Positions 16,301 through 23,788 of a DNA stretch of 54,397 nucleotides are shown here, piece by piece. Below the pieces are notes generated by a model. The model saw only the letters and a program-made list of their open reading frames with translations, made no database searches and was not told the origin of the DNA. Source of the stretch: Nocardioides ferulae. Its GTDB lineage: Bacteria > Actinomycetota > Actinomycetes > Propionibacteriales > Nocardioidaceae. Every line of letters starts with the position of its first letter. Position 1 is the stretch's first letter. The position numbers and the translations under genes were made by a program. Location: NCBI RefSeq assembly GCF_003660455.1, contig NZ_QZVR01000012.1, positions 1-54,397 of the forward strand, in the 5' to 3' direction.

Positions 16301-17159
16301 CCAACGCCTCCTGCTGTTCCCGGGCCGCCTGCTCGGCCTCGGCGTGGGCCGCCGCTGCGGCTTCGGCGTGCGCTCGGGCAGCCTGTTCGGCCTCGAGCCG
16401 GGCGGTGGCGGCGGCTTCGGCGGCAGCGGCCTGGGTGGCGGCCGCTTCCTCGGCGGCAGCGCGGGCGTCGGCCTGGGCGGTGGCGGCGCGCTCGGCCGCG
16501 TCGCGCTCACCGGTGAGCCGCGCGAGCACGGCCTCCTGCTGCTCGGCCAGCCGGGACAGCGACTCGTGCTGCTCGCTGCGGGCTCGCTCGAGCTGTTCGG
16601 CGGCCTCCTGGGCGCGTCGCTCGGCGTCGACGCGGGCGGCCTGGGCCTGGTCGGCGGACTCGGCCAGCTCGCGGGCCAACTGCTCGGCGAGCCGGCGGCC
16701 CTGCTCTGCTTGGGTCGCGGCGTGCTCGGCGGCGCGACGGCGCTGGTGGGCCTCCTCGGCGGCCTGGGCCATGTCGCGGGCGGCCTCCTCGGCCACGGCC
16801 CGCTCGGCGGCGGCCGCGGCGGCTGCGGCCTCGGTGGCGGCGTGCAGCGCCTCGGCGGCCCGTGGCGAGCCGGCGACGCTCAGCGACTGCTCGGCGGCGT
16901 CGTCGGCCACCGCGCGCAGCTGCTCGGCGGCCCGGGAGACCGAGCCCTCGTCCTGCGGCCCGGGCAGCCGGCTGCGGTCGATTCCGGCGCCCGGCCGGAT
17001 GTCGACCTCGGAGGCGCGGGGTACGACGGGGTGCGCACCGGTGACCTCGGCCCCGGAACGCTGACGGCGGAAGAACCGCCGGTGCGTCTCGCCAGGGGCC
17101 TCGCCGCGCTGTGGCTCGGCGGGCACCTCGGCTGGCGGGGAGTCTTCGTCGCCGGTCAT
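13380..17159 (-). CDS. Giant Ala/Glu-rich coiled-coil membrane protein
   Basis: This 1259-residue protein has no recognised family. Residues 1-80 are polar (MTGDEDSPPAEVPAEP...). About residues 80-1040 are continuous Ala/Glu/Arg-rich heptad sequence (AEEAAR, AAAEQA repeats) predicted as long coiled coil. A segment beginning ETERSAAARLGAEEAARSH occurs twice (coding 16061-16145 and 14790-14875), showing internal duplication about 425 residues apart. A Ser/Gly/Thr linker (with a repeat-family-4 sequence) leads to two hydrophobic spans (LGVLPVLLGLGALAAAGYAAY and LLAAPGVLASLLTVVLVLLAF) and an 80-residue basic C-terminal domain (TVTVSIEDGLVRVVG...). The long rod would therefore face the cytoplasm, tethered near its C-terminus. 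A scaffold or polarity role like Scy-type proteins is possible but unproven. Confidence 0.85.
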   Translation of the reverse strand: MTGDEDSPPAEVPAEPQRGEAPGETHRRFFRRQRSGAEVTGAHPVVPRASEVDIRPGAGIDRSRLPGPQDEGSVSRAAEQLRAVADDAAEQSLSVAGSPRAAEALHAATEAAAAAAAAERAVAEEAARDMAQAAEEAHQRRRAAEHAATQAEQGRRLAEQLARELAESADQAQAARVDAERRAQEAAEQLERARSEQHESLSRLAEQQEAVLARLTGERDAAERAATAQADARAAAEEAAATQAAAAEAAATARLEAEQAARAHAEAAAAAHAEAEQAAREQQEALAAARAEAQTRTEEAARAAERRTEAEERALALAEDVERARRELASAQTAAAALAEETERSAAARLGAEEAARSHAQARAAADTAAEAAAVALAQARDEATRQAEAAQEAEAARQAAERSATEAASTAEAAQAQAAAAAERATELSEAAVRRAQEAAATAEARVRESAETVESRIAVTAGELEQRLRETADDAERRARALAADTEQRLTELSATAAAAAAAEAAAHTEAEARATEAAVAAEARTAAEQAAESAAQARAVAERATEEAGWALAAAQEEGTQQASDAAAAHAARLAAEQAAASAAEQATAALAQAREAEERAREVAETAARRAREAGEAAEARIAELTAVAAAAVQAEAEAHAEATDRAAETAAAVAARNAAEAAAQEAAEARAAAEAAATEQATARASADEAAAEQARLAGEAHAVRAEAEQAARDAADAATAAHAQAEAAEQRAADLADRLEHTRQELASAQAAAASLAEETERSAAARLGAEEAARSHAQARAAADRAAHEAAEARTAAEEAATRQADAAREAAAARSAAEQAATAALEQARSAAEQAAAAEQRARESAEAAQLRARESAELAERRLAELTEAAEAAGAAEVAAHQAAEARAAETEAAIAARNVAEHAAREAAEGRHAAEDAAGQANAERLTAEHEARTQAEAAARAAAERQQVEERTANALGEAADTMEALRQALAEAAEQRAAAEQAAAEQARLREAAEQAAADHAAQRAGLEAEARRHAEAAAQAERGRRTADERALLLTQSLETARALLLQEATRRQHWWQRSAPVVWPDGPQEVSASSTPGAGSTSGAGDGEVTSGGTTVVARPAGAPSGVETFSRHGGLGVLPVLLGLGALAAAGYAAYAATQDQLLAAPGVLASLLTVVLVLLAFRTRTSTVTVSIEDGLVRVVGAESQHQFDLTNPAQRVEMHGTPGRRGWRVLFLRRGLPPCTIDARMVDAEAFVAALRRYRPEL
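13875..13914. repeat. Repeat family 4 unit inside the coiled-coil gene
   Basis: GGTCGAGCCCGCC and then GGGTCGAGCTCGCCGAGACC lie in the part encoding the linker (EVSASSTPGAGSTSG) between the coiled coil and the membrane spans. The repeat is read on the opposite strand from the copies in ygfZ and the thioredoxin gene. Confidence 0.5.
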
Positions 17160-17246
17160 GGACCAGAACCTAGTCGGTGTGGGACCAGTGGGGGTCGAGG
17201 TGTCGGTGATTCACCGCCTCGGCCGCGGTGTGATCTTCGCGCACCG

Positions 17247-17296
17247 GGGTCGTCTGCCCCACGACGCGCACTGGCGCGTCCTCGGGCGCACGACCC
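17247..17296. repeat. Palindrome family 2, copy 1 (diverged)
   Basis: A 50-base element with outer arms GGGTCGTCTGCC and GGGCGCACGACCC (imperfect) and an inner hairpin GACGCG...CGCGTC. It belongs to the same family as 19636-19685, 22798-22847 and 48393-48442. It lies upstream of the coiled-coil gene and downstream of the next gene on the same strand. Confidence 0.65.
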
Positions 17297-17344
17297 TGAC
17301 TGCGACCCGCCCTCGGGCAGACGCATGAAAGACCCCGAAATGCG

Positions 17345-17381
17345 GATCGGCCCCGCCCACGGAACGTGGAGGGGGCCGATC
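17345..17381 (-). terminator. Terminator-like hairpin after the secreted protein gene
   Basis: GATCGGCCCC at 17345-17354 pairs perfectly with GGGGCCGATC at 17372-17381, with additional pairing (CCAC/GTGG) inside. It lies 25 bases past the stop of the gene at 17407-17823 on the minus strand. Confidence 0.7.
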
Positions 17382-17406
17382 GCGGAGGTCGGTACCTCGC
17401 TGAGGA

Positions 17407-17823
17407 TCAGCGGCGGCGGGTGACCTTCATGTCCACCCGCTGGTTGCTGTCCTTCCAGATGCTGCCGGCCTTGCGGTCGAAGTGCACCCGGACGGTGTAC
17501 TTGCCGATCTTCTTCAGTCGGTGGGTGCGCAGGCAGGTCGTGGAGCCGCGGTAGTCCTTGGTCTTCAGCGACTGGAGGCCCTTGGTGCCGTGCATCGCGC
17601 GCACGGTGATCCGGCCCTTGGGCCGGGTGTCGCTGTCGACGGCGGTCACCGTGACGCAGATCCGCGCCTTGGCGCCCTTGCGGACCTTGGCGGGGGCATC
17701 GATCGAGGTGCTCGTCTCGACCGTGCCGGTGTAGGGGCCGGCGGTGGCCGGCGCGGAGGTGAGGGCCACCATGCCGGAGCCCATCATCAGGGTGGCGAAG
17801 GTGCCTGCCAGGATCTTCTTCAT
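17407..17823 (-). CDS. Small secreted beta-rich protein of unknown function
   Basis: This 138-residue protein has a signal peptide (MKKILAGTFATLMMGSGMVALTSAPATA, cleavage after ATA-G) and a basic mature domain of about 110 residues. The mature part has the spacing of an Ig-like fold: KVRKGAKARICVTVTAV, then KGRITVRAMHG, then RGSTTCLRTHRLKKIGKYTVRVHFDRK. Two cysteines may form a disulfide. The ATG is preceded by GGGAGATACCT. It is an isolated gene with its own hairpin terminator, and nothing nearby indicates the function. Confidence 0.78.
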   Translation of the reverse strand: MKKILAGTFATLMMGSGMVALTSAPATAGPYTGTVETSTSIDAPAKVRKGAKARICVTVTAVDSDTRPKGRITVRAMHGTKGLQSLKTKDYRGSTTCLRTHRLKKIGKYTVRVHFDRKAGSIWKDSNQRVDMKVTRRR

Positions 17824-18016
17824 AGGTATCTCCCGAGTCGCAATCGCTGTGGCTTGCGGCCGTTGGTCTTGGACAAGGCAGGCACAACACCCACCACGTT
17901 GTGCTGACAATACCCAACCCGGGGCCCGCCTAACACCACGAATGAGCAGATCACCGGGAATTCACGCCTGTGAAACACTTCAGGTCCTGGCGATTTCTTC
18001 CAGATCGGGCCGCATT

Positions 18017-18034
18017 CTCACCCACTCGGGTGAG
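18017..18034 (-). terminator. Short hairpin after mshD
   Basis: CTCACCC, a four-base loop (ACTC) and GGGTGAG lie 14 bases past the mshD stop on the minus strand. It is a plausible weak terminator. The remaining bases up to 17823 hold the promoter of the secreted-protein gene (TATTGT is a possible -10 element) and no gene. Confidence 0.5.
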
Positions 18035-18047
18035 GTCGGGCGCGTGC

Positions 18048-18974
18048 TCACCGGCGGTACTGCGCATGCGTGTCCGCCGGGGCATGGGTGAATCCGAGCC
18101 CCGAATAGAGGCGCACAGCCGGGGCGTTGTCGGCCTCCACATAAAGCAGCACCTCGCGCACTCCGGCCCGCGCCAGGTGGGCTAGTCCTGCTGCGGTGAG
18201 CACCCGGCCGAGGCCGCGTCCCTGGGCCGCGGGGTCGATGCCGACCACATAGACCTCTCCGAGCTCGGGGGAGTGCTGCTTGGTCCAGTGGAACCCGAGC
18301 ATCCGCTCGCGGCCCCCGGCCCCGCCGCCGTCGGCGCGGTCACTTCCGGCTCGACGCTCCATCGCCACGAGCAGCCCGGCGGGGTCGAACCACTCCTCGG
18401 CCATCCGTTCGGCGAGGTTGGCGGCGTCCATGGCCCCCTGCTCGGGGTGGGTGGCGAACGCGGCGGCGTTGACGCGCAGCAGCTCGGCGGTGTCGGCCGC
18501 GTCGCCCGCCCGGAACGCCCGCACCTCGAGTGCCGGGTCGGCGGCCACCTCGGCCAGTGGCGTCGCGGCGTCGCGGCGCATCACCCACAGCTCCCGCGCC
18601 CGCTCCATCCGGTACGCCGCGGCGAGGCGCGCGGCCGCGGGATGGTCGCCGTGGGACCACGCGCTGAGCGGACCCTCGCCGGCGAGGGCGGCCGCGGCGA
18701 GCGCCCGGCCGAGGCCCCGGCCCCGGGCCCGCGGGGTCACGGCGAGGTCGACCGCGGGCGCACCGGCGGCCCCGTGGCGCAGCGCGAAGCCGGCGTCACC
18801 GACGAGCCAGAGCCGGGCGCCGGCGAGGCCGCGGTGCTTGAGGTGCAGCGCGGCGGCCTCGTCGAGCGGGTCGTGCCCGTCGGCGGCGACGCAGGCGCGG
18901 CGTACCGCCTCCACCACCGTCGCCGGCCCGTTCGCCGCGCCCCACTCGGCGGGCTCCACCTCGGTGACGTCCAT
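18048..18974 (-). CDS. mshD: Mycothiol synthase (acetyl-CoA:Cys-GlcN-Ins acetyltransferase)
   Basis: This 308-residue enzyme makes the last step of mycothiol, the main low-molecular-weight thiol of Actinobacteria. It has two tandem GNAT domains. The N-terminal one has VDLAVTPRARGRGLGRALA; the C-terminal one has the MshD-typical GFHWTKQH, then VYVVGIDPAAQGRGLGRVLT and LLYVEADNAPAVRLYSGLGF. The ATG at 18974 is seven bases after TACGGT, a -10 element, so it is probably leaderless; the longer frame upstream lacks a start signal. A large palindrome (18999-19053) lies just upstream. Confidence 0.92.
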   Translation of the reverse strand: MDVTEVEPAEWGAANGPATVVEAVRRACVAADGHDPLDEAAALHLKHRGLAGARLWLVGDAGFALRHGAAGAPAVDLAVTPRARGRGLGRALAAAALAGEGPLSAWSHGDHPAAARLAAAYRMERARELWVMRRDAATPLAEVAADPALEVRAFRAGDAADTAELLRVNAAAFATHPEQGAMDAANLAERMAEEWFDPAGLLVAMERRAGSDRADGGGAGGRERMLGFHWTKQHSPELGEVYVVGIDPAAQGRGLGRVLTAAGLAHLARAGVREVLLYVEADNAPAVRLYSGLGFTHAPADTHAQYRR

Positions 18975-18998
18975 GCCCCCGACCGTACCGACGTGCCC

Positions 18999-19053
18999 GC
19001 TCCTCACGTCTGCGTCGTCTTTCGGCGCGGCCGACGACGCGGACGTGAGGAGC
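18999..19053. repeat. Long palindrome upstream of mshD
   Basis: Twenty-one-base arms with one mismatch (left begins GCTCCTCACGTC, right ends GACGTGAGGAGC) flank a 13-base loop. It lies about 25 bases upstream of the mshD start and resembles the other dispersed palindromes in architecture, but no second copy is seen here. Confidence 0.65.
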
Positions 19054-19083
19054 GAGGACCCGCCTCGGTCCGGGCGGCACCGC

Positions 19084-19159
19084 AGCTGTAACGCGGTGTC
19101 CAGGTAGGTCTCGCGGTGTTGCGAGGCCGCGGTAGCTACCCGGACACCGCGTTACAGCT
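19084..19159. repeat. Long palindrome overlapping the 3' end of dtd
   Basis: Perfect 18-base arms (AGCTGTAACGCGGTGTCC at 19084-19101 and its complement at 19142-19159) surround about 40 bases with further inner pairing (GGTAG/CTACC). The right arm contains the dtd stop codon and encodes its last two residues (Glu-Leu before the stop). It may act as the dtd terminator. Confidence 0.7.
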
Positions 19160-19592
19160 CGCGCGCGGGCGTCTCCAGGATCAGCGTGATCGGGCCGTCG
19201 TTGACCGACGCGATGGCCATGTCGGCACCGAAGACCCCGCGCGCGACGGTGGCTCCGAGCCGTTCGAGCTCGGCGCAGACCGCCTCGTAGAGCGGCTCGC
19301 TGACCGGGCCGGGGGCCGCTGCCTGCCAGGTGGGGCGCCGGCCCTTGCGGGCGTTGCCGTAGAGGGTGAACTGGCTGACCACCAGCACCGGCGCGTCGAC
19401 CTCGGAGGCCGATCGCTCGTCGTCGAGGAGGCGCAGCTCCCAGATCTTGCGGGCCGTCCAGGCCACCTCGGGCGGTCCGTCGTCGTGGGTGACCCCGAGG
19501 TAGACCAGCAGGCCGGGGCGGGGCAGCTCGCCGACCACCTGCCCCGCGACCGTGACCGACGCCGACGTCACTCGCTGGATCACCGCTCGCAC
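19152..19592 (-). CDS. dtd: D-aminoacyl-tRNA deacylase
   Basis: This 146-residue enzyme removes D-amino acids wrongly attached to tRNA. The N-terminus [16 protein letters not shown], the catalytic motif [10 protein letters not shown] and the second motif [14 protein letters not shown] (the NxGP motif) are diagnostic. GTG at 19592 is six bases after GAGGAT, a likely -10, suggesting a leaderless mRNA. The frame extends upstream through the palindrome at 19636-19685, but that extension is not part of the conserved protein. The stop codon lies inside the palindrome at 19084-19159. Confidence 0.94.
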   Translation of the reverse strand: MRAVIQRVTSASVTVAGQVVGELPRPGLLVYLGVTHDDGPPEVAWTARKIWELRLLDDERSASEVDAPVLVVSQFTLYGNARKGRRPTWQAAAPGPVSEPLYEAVCAELERLGATVARGVFGADMAIASVNDGPITLILETPAREL

Positions 19593-19635
19593 CCGTCCAT
19601 CCTCTCCCAGCCGGGCGGCCCGCCCGGAGGCACGG

Positions 19636-19685
19636 GGGTCGTGTGCTTCACGACGCGCCACCGCGCGTCCGGGGGCACACGACCC
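19636..19685. repeat. Palindrome family 2, copy 2
   Basis: Outer arms GGGTCGTGTGC and GCACACGACCC with an inner hairpin GACGCGC...GCGCGTC. It lies between the divergent genes dtd and the DUF1800 gene, so it cannot be a terminator for either; a mobile repeat is more likely. Confidence 0.75.
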
Positions 19686-19883
19686 GGACCGGCCGCGCCC
19701 GCAGGACGACCCCACCCGGTCGGCCGAAGGCGCCAGAAGTTGAGGCCGCTACCGGACCCGCAACAAATCGGAGCGGCGCCGGAACGCCTGCCTACACTTC
19801 CGCAAGCGACCGGCGGTCTCGACCCGGGGGAGGGCAGCGGCCCGGCCGTGTGTTCTGTCTCGGGTCTCGGAGGGTCTCCCCTG

Positions 19884-21458
19884 ATGTCTGTCGTCCCCGG
19901 CGCTCCCGCGCCCGCTCGCTCCCGCCGCCAGGCGCTGCGCACCGCCGGTGCCGCGGCCGCGGCCGCCACCGGCGGTGCCGCGCTCGCCACCGCCGCGCCC
20001 GCGCAGGCCGCCGCGTTCACGCCCGGCAGCTACCGCAAGACCAGGCTGCTGGGCCGCCAGGACCGGCACCTGGTGAACCGGTTCGGCTACGGCATCACCC
20101 CCCGCCTCGCCGCGGAGGTACGCCGCGCCGGCGGCGGCCGCCAGTGGTTCGCCCGCCAGCTCGCCACGGCGTACGACGGCAGCGCCGACGGGCTGGTCGA
20201 CTGGTGGGAGGCCCTGCACTGGGACCCGCTCACGATCTACGAGAACAGCCGCAACGGCACCCGCAGCACCTGGCTGGTGATGGAGGACTACCGCCGCCGC
20301 ACGCTGCTGCGGCGGATGGTGTCGCCGCGCCCGGTGCTCGAGACGATGACGGAGTTCTGGGAGCACCACTTCCACGTGCCGCTGAACGCCGACAACGTGG
20401 CGCTGTGGCGCGTCGACTACGGCGAGGTGATCCGCAAGCACGCGCTGGGCCGGTTCGCCGACCTGCTGCCGGCGACGGTGCTGCACCCGGCGATGCTGCT
20501 CTATCTCAACGCCGCGACCTCGACCAAGGACCGGCCCAACGAGAACCTCGGCCGCGAGCTGCTCGAGCTGCACACGGTCGGCGTCGGCCGCTACACCGAG
20601 GACGACGTGCAGGCGACCGCCCGGCTGCTCACCGGCTGGTGGGTCGACATGTGGAAGTCGTGGGAGCGCTACTACCGCACCGACCTGCACGCGACCGGGC
20701 CGGTGAAGGTGCTCGGCTTCTCGCACCCGAACTCCGCGTCCTACGGCGTGCCGGTCACGAAGAAGTTCCTCGACTACCTGGCCCACCACCCGGCGACCGC
20801 GCGACACATCGCCACGAAGCTGGCCCGGGTGTTCGTCAGCGACCAGCCGCCGGCGGCGCTGGTCGACAGGCTCGCGAAGGTCTATCTGGCCAACGACACC
20901 CGCATCAAGCCGGTGCTGAAGGCGCTGGTGGCCTCGAAGGAGTTCCGCGCCTCGGTCGACGCGAAGCTGCGCGACGGCGACGACGACGTGGTCGCGACCT
21001 ATCTGGCGCTCGGCATCGAGGTGGAGCAGTCGACGGCCCCCGACGCGGCGGCCAACGTGGTGACCAACCAGGTCAGTGCGTTGGGGTTGAGCGTGCTGTC
21101 GTGGCCGCGGCCCGACGGGCAGCCGCTCGACAACGCGTCGTGGGCCTCGCCGACGCGGGCGATGGCGTCGATGTCGCTGCACTGGAACATGGCCCACGGC
21201 TGGTGGCCGAAGGTCGGCATGGTCCGCCCCGCGCCGGCCGACTGGGTGCCCGAGCCGACGATGCCCCTGCGCGACCTGGTCGACCACCTGAGCCGGCGGA
21301 TGCTGCACCGGCCATCGACGGCCACGCTGCTGGAGGCGTGCTGCGCGGTCACCAAGCTCGAGCCGGACGCCGAGGTGGTGCGCGAGACGTTCTCCGCGAG
21401 CACCTGCTCGCGGCTGCTCGGCACGATCCTCGACTCCCCGCAGTTCTACCGCCGCTGA
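19884..21458 (+). CDS. DUF1800 family protein, Tat-exported
   Basis: This 524-residue protein begins with a twin-arginine signal (RSRRQALRTAGAAAAAATGG...AQA), so it is exported folded. The rest matches the DUF1800 family: HLVNRFGYGITPRLAAEV, then MTEFWEHHFHVPLN, then NENLGRELLELHTVGVGRYTEDDV, then ARLLTGWWVDM. The function of the family is unknown. It is nearly always paired with a DUF1501 protein, as here, 29 bases downstream. The start at 19884 has GGAGGG ten bases upstream. The two proteins probably act together outside the cell. Confidence 0.9.
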   Translation: MSVVPGAPAPARSRRQALRTAGAAAAAATGGAALATAAPAQAAAFTPGSYRKTRLLGRQDRHLVNRFGYGITPRLAAEVRRAGGGRQWFARQLATAYDGSADGLVDWWEALHWDPLTIYENSRNGTRSTWLVMEDYRRRTLLRRMVSPRPVLETMTEFWEHHFHVPLNADNVALWRVDYGEVIRKHALGRFADLLPATVLHPAMLLYLNAATSTKDRPNENLGRELLELHTVGVGRYTEDDVQATARLLTGWWVDMWKSWERYYRTDLHATGPVKVLGFSHPNSASYGVPVTKKFLDYLAHHPATARHIATKLARVFVSDQPPAALVDRLAKVYLANDTRIKPVLKALVASKEFRASVDAKLRDGDDDVVATYLALGIEVEQSTAPDAAANVVTNQVSALGLSVLSWPRPDGQPLDNASWASPTRAMASMSLHWNMAHGWWPKVGMVRPAPADWVPEPTMPLRDLVDHLSRRMLHRPSTATLLEACCAVTKLEPDAEVVRETFSASTCSRLLGTILDSPQFYRR

Positions 21459-21487
21459 CCCGGCCCTCTCGGACCAAGGACCACCTG

Positions 21488-22783
21488 ATGCACAACCTCA
21501 CTGACTCCTCCGGCAGCCCGTCAGGATGCTGCGCCGACCACCGGCACGCGATGACCTCGCGCCGCGGCCTGCTGCGCGGCCTCGCCGCGGGCGGCGCCAC
21601 CACCGTCTTCGGCTCGACGATCGTGACGATGTCCGGCGCCGCGGCGGTCGAGGGCGGTACGCCGCGGGTGACCACCCCGGCGTCCTCGGTGATCGTGGTG
21701 GTGTCGCTGCGCGGCGCCGCCGACGGCCTGTCGCTGGTCGTCCCGCACGGCGACCCGGCGTACTACGAGGCGCGGCCGACGATCGCGGTGCCGGCCGAGG
21801 CGCTGCTGGCGCGCGACGACTACTTCGGGCTGCATCCGGCGATGGAGTCGCTGGTGCCGCTGTGGACGTCGGGCCGGCTGGCCGCGGTGAACGCGACCGG
21901 GCTGCCGGTGGCGAACCGGTCGCACTTCGCCGCGATGGAGGCCGTCGAGGACGCCGCACCGGGCTCGCGCACCCGCTCCGGCTGGCTCAACCGCCTGGTC
22001 GGCGCCGGACCGGAGCGCAACACGCTCGAGGCGGTGTCGATGGGCGGCTCCATCCCGACCTCGCTGCTGGGCGCCGAGCCGGTGATGGCGATGTCGAGCA
22101 TCGCCTCGGCCGGGCTGACCGGCGTGTCGAACCTGAACGACCCCAACGACCCGCGGATGCGGTCGCTGCGCATCCAGTGGCAGCGCGCGGGCGGCGAGAT
22201 CGGCGACGGGTTCCGGGCCGCGATGGACGCCGCGGTCGACCTCGGCCCGGCGAAGGCGGCGACCGACAACACCTCGTCCTACCCGAACACCAGCCTGGGC
22301 CGGGCGATGTCGTCGGTGGCGCGGACGCTGCGCGGCGACGTCGGCGTCTCGGTGGTCACCGTCGACTCCGGCAACTGGGACATGCACTCCGGGCAGGGCA
22401 CGGCCACCTCCGGCTGGCTGGTCAACAACGCCAAGGATCTTGCCGGCTCGATCGCGGCGTTCTTCGGCGACCTCGGCCCGGTGGCCGACAAGGTCACGCT
22501 GGTGACGATCAGCGAGTTCGGACGCCGGGTGGTCGAGAACGGCAACAGGGGCACCGACCACGGCTGGGGCAACGTGATGTTCGTGGCCGGGGCCGGGGTC
22601 AAGGGCGGGCGCTACTACGGCCGCTGGCCGGGGCTCGACAAGGGCCTGGACGCCGACGTGAAGGTCACCACCGACTACCGCTCGGTGCTCTCCGAGATCG
22701 TCACCACCCGCACCGACGCCTCCTCGGCCACGGTGTTCCCCGGGTTCGCGCCCGAGTCGGTCGGCGTGATGAGTCGCGACTGA
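21488..22783 (+). CDS. DUF1501 family protein, Tat-exported
   Basis: This 431-residue protein has a Tat signal (MTSRRGLLRGLAAGGATTVFG) after about 20 residues, with an AVEGG-type region at the end. The body matches DUF1501, which has an alkaline-phosphatase/sulfatase-like fold: VVVSLRGAADGLSLVVPHGD, then NWDMHSGQG, then TISEFGRRVVENGNRGTDHGWGNVMFVAG. The DHGWGN and NWDMH motifs are expected metal-site residues. It follows DUF1800 by 29 bases on the same strand. No catalytic role has been established for this pair. Confidence 0.9.
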   Translation: MHNLTDSSGSPSGCCADHRHAMTSRRGLLRGLAAGGATTVFGSTIVTMSGAAAVEGGTPRVTTPASSVIVVVSLRGAADGLSLVVPHGDPAYYEARPTIAVPAEALLARDDYFGLHPAMESLVPLWTSGRLAAVNATGLPVANRSHFAAMEAVEDAAPGSRTRSGWLNRLVGAGPERNTLEAVSMGGSIPTSLLGAEPVMAMSSIASAGLTGVSNLNDPNDPRMRSLRIQWQRAGGEIGDGFRAAMDAAVDLGPAKAATDNTSSYPNTSLGRAMSSVARTLRGDVGVSVVTVDSGNWDMHSGQGTATSGWLVNNAKDLAGSIAAFFGDLGPVADKVTLVTISEFGRRVVENGNRGTDHGWGNVMFVAGAGVKGGRYYGRWPGLDKGLDADVKVTTDYRSVLSEIVTTRTDASSATVFPGFAPESVGVMSRD

Positions 22784-22797
22784 GGCCCGCGTGGCGG

Positions 22798-22847
22798 GGG
22801 TCGTGTGCCTGAGCACGCGCCATAGCGCGTCGTGGGGCACACGACCC
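22798..22847. repeat. Palindrome family 2, copy 3
   Basis: Arms GGGTCGTGTGCC and GGGCACACGACCC (near perfect) with inner GCACGCGC...GCGCGTCG. It follows the DUF1501 stop by 14 bases and precedes the next gene on the same strand, so it may end the DUF1800-DUF1501 transcript. Confidence 0.75.
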
Positions 22848-22926
22848 GGTCCCACCCGCGCACCGCCGCGGCACGACCAGCCCGACCACCCGCGGGCGGC
22901 CCCCGGGATCTGCCAGGATGCGAGGC

Positions 22927-23781
22927 GTGCCAGAAGCCACCCTGCCTCCCGCCGAGGCCCTGCTGATCACGGTCGCGCCCACCGGCGCCGAGACCGCGAA
23001 GACCGACTGCCCGCAGCTGCCCACCACCCTGGAGGAGCTGGTCGCCACCGCCCAGGAGTGCGAGGCCGCGGGCGCGGCGATGATCCACGTCCACATCCGC
23101 GACGCCGAGCACCGGCCGACCCTCGACCAGGGGCGGCTGCGCGCCACCGTCGAAGCGCTGCGCGAGAGCACCGGCCTGGTCGTGCAGCTCTCCACTGGCG
23201 GGTCGGTGCACGACCCGCTCGAGGCGCGGCTGAAGGTGCTCGACGCCGCCCCCGACTCGTGCAGCCTCACCATGGGCACCACCAACTTCGGTGACGACGT
23301 CTTCGCCAACCCCTGGCCGTTCATCACCGAGCTTTACCAGCTCAGCCAGGAGCGCCAGGTGGTGCCGGAGTTCGAGCTGTTCGACCTCGGCCACGTGGCG
23401 GCGCTGCGCCGGCTGATCGACACGTTCGGGCTGCCCTACGGCGGGCGCGTGCACTGCGACTTCGTGATGGGCGTGCCCGGCGGCATGCCCGGCACCGCCG
23501 ACGCGCTGGTCGCCGGGGTGGCCGCGCTCCCACCCGAGACCACCTCCTGGTCGGCCACCGGCATTGGCCGCTCCACGCTCGCGGTCGGGCTGGCCGCGCT
23601 CGCGAAGGGCGGCAACCTGCGCGTCGGCATGGAGGACGTGCTGACCCTGCGGCGCGGCGTACCGGTGGAGAGCAACCGGCAGCTGGTCGAGCGCGCGGTG
23701 GCGATGGGGGAGCTGGCCCAGCGTCGGCCGATGACCCCCGCCGAGGCGCGGCAGCTGCTCGGGGTGCGGCCGACGCCCTGA
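22927..23781 (+). CDS. BKACE-type beta-keto acid cleavage enzyme (DUF849)
   Basis: This 284-residue TIM-barrel enzyme belongs to the BKACE family, which condenses a beta-keto acid with acetyl-CoA to give acetoacetate and a new CoA ester using a metal. Visible motifs are LITVAPTGAETAK at the N-terminus, AAMIHVHIRD (metal-binding HxH), TGLVVQLSTGGS, CSLTMGTTNFGDDVF and VPEFELFDLGHV, ending with NLRVGMEDVLTLRRG. GTG at 22927 is seven bases after CAGGAT, a -10-like hexamer; the ATG at 22918 is an alternative start nine bases earlier. The specific substrate cannot be assigned. The next gene converges with a seven-base gap. Confidence 0.87.
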   Translation: MPEATLPPAEALLITVAPTGAETAKTDCPQLPTTLEELVATAQECEAAGAAMIHVHIRDAEHRPTLDQGRLRATVEALRESTGLVVQLSTGGSVHDPLEARLKVLDAAPDSCSLTMGTTNFGDDVFANPWPFITELYQLSQERQVVPEFELFDLGHVAALRRLIDTFGLPYGGRVHCDFVMGVPGGMPGTADALVAGVAALPPETTSWSATGIGRSTLAVGLAALAKGGNLRVGMEDVLTLRRGVPVESNRQLVERAVAMGELAQRRPMTPAEARQLLGVRPTP

Positions 23782-23788
23782 GCCGGGC

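Noticed and set aside
14533..17064. Very long open frames on the plus strand and in a third frame opposite the coiled-coil gene
   Set aside because: They are Ala/Arg/Ser or Pro/Arg-rich reflections of the repetitive GCG/GCC-rich codons of the minus-strand gene and show no protein family motif.
13380..17159. CRISPR-like periodicity in the coiled-coil gene
   Set aside because: The short repeats are irregular codon-level repeats of Ala/Glu residues, without constant repeat length or unique spacers.
19643..22783. A 1046-residue open frame spanning DUF1800 and DUF1501
   Set aside because: Its first two thirds read DUF1800 in the wrong frame (Arg/Gly/Pro-rich); only the last part is the real DUF1501 protein with its own start at 21488.
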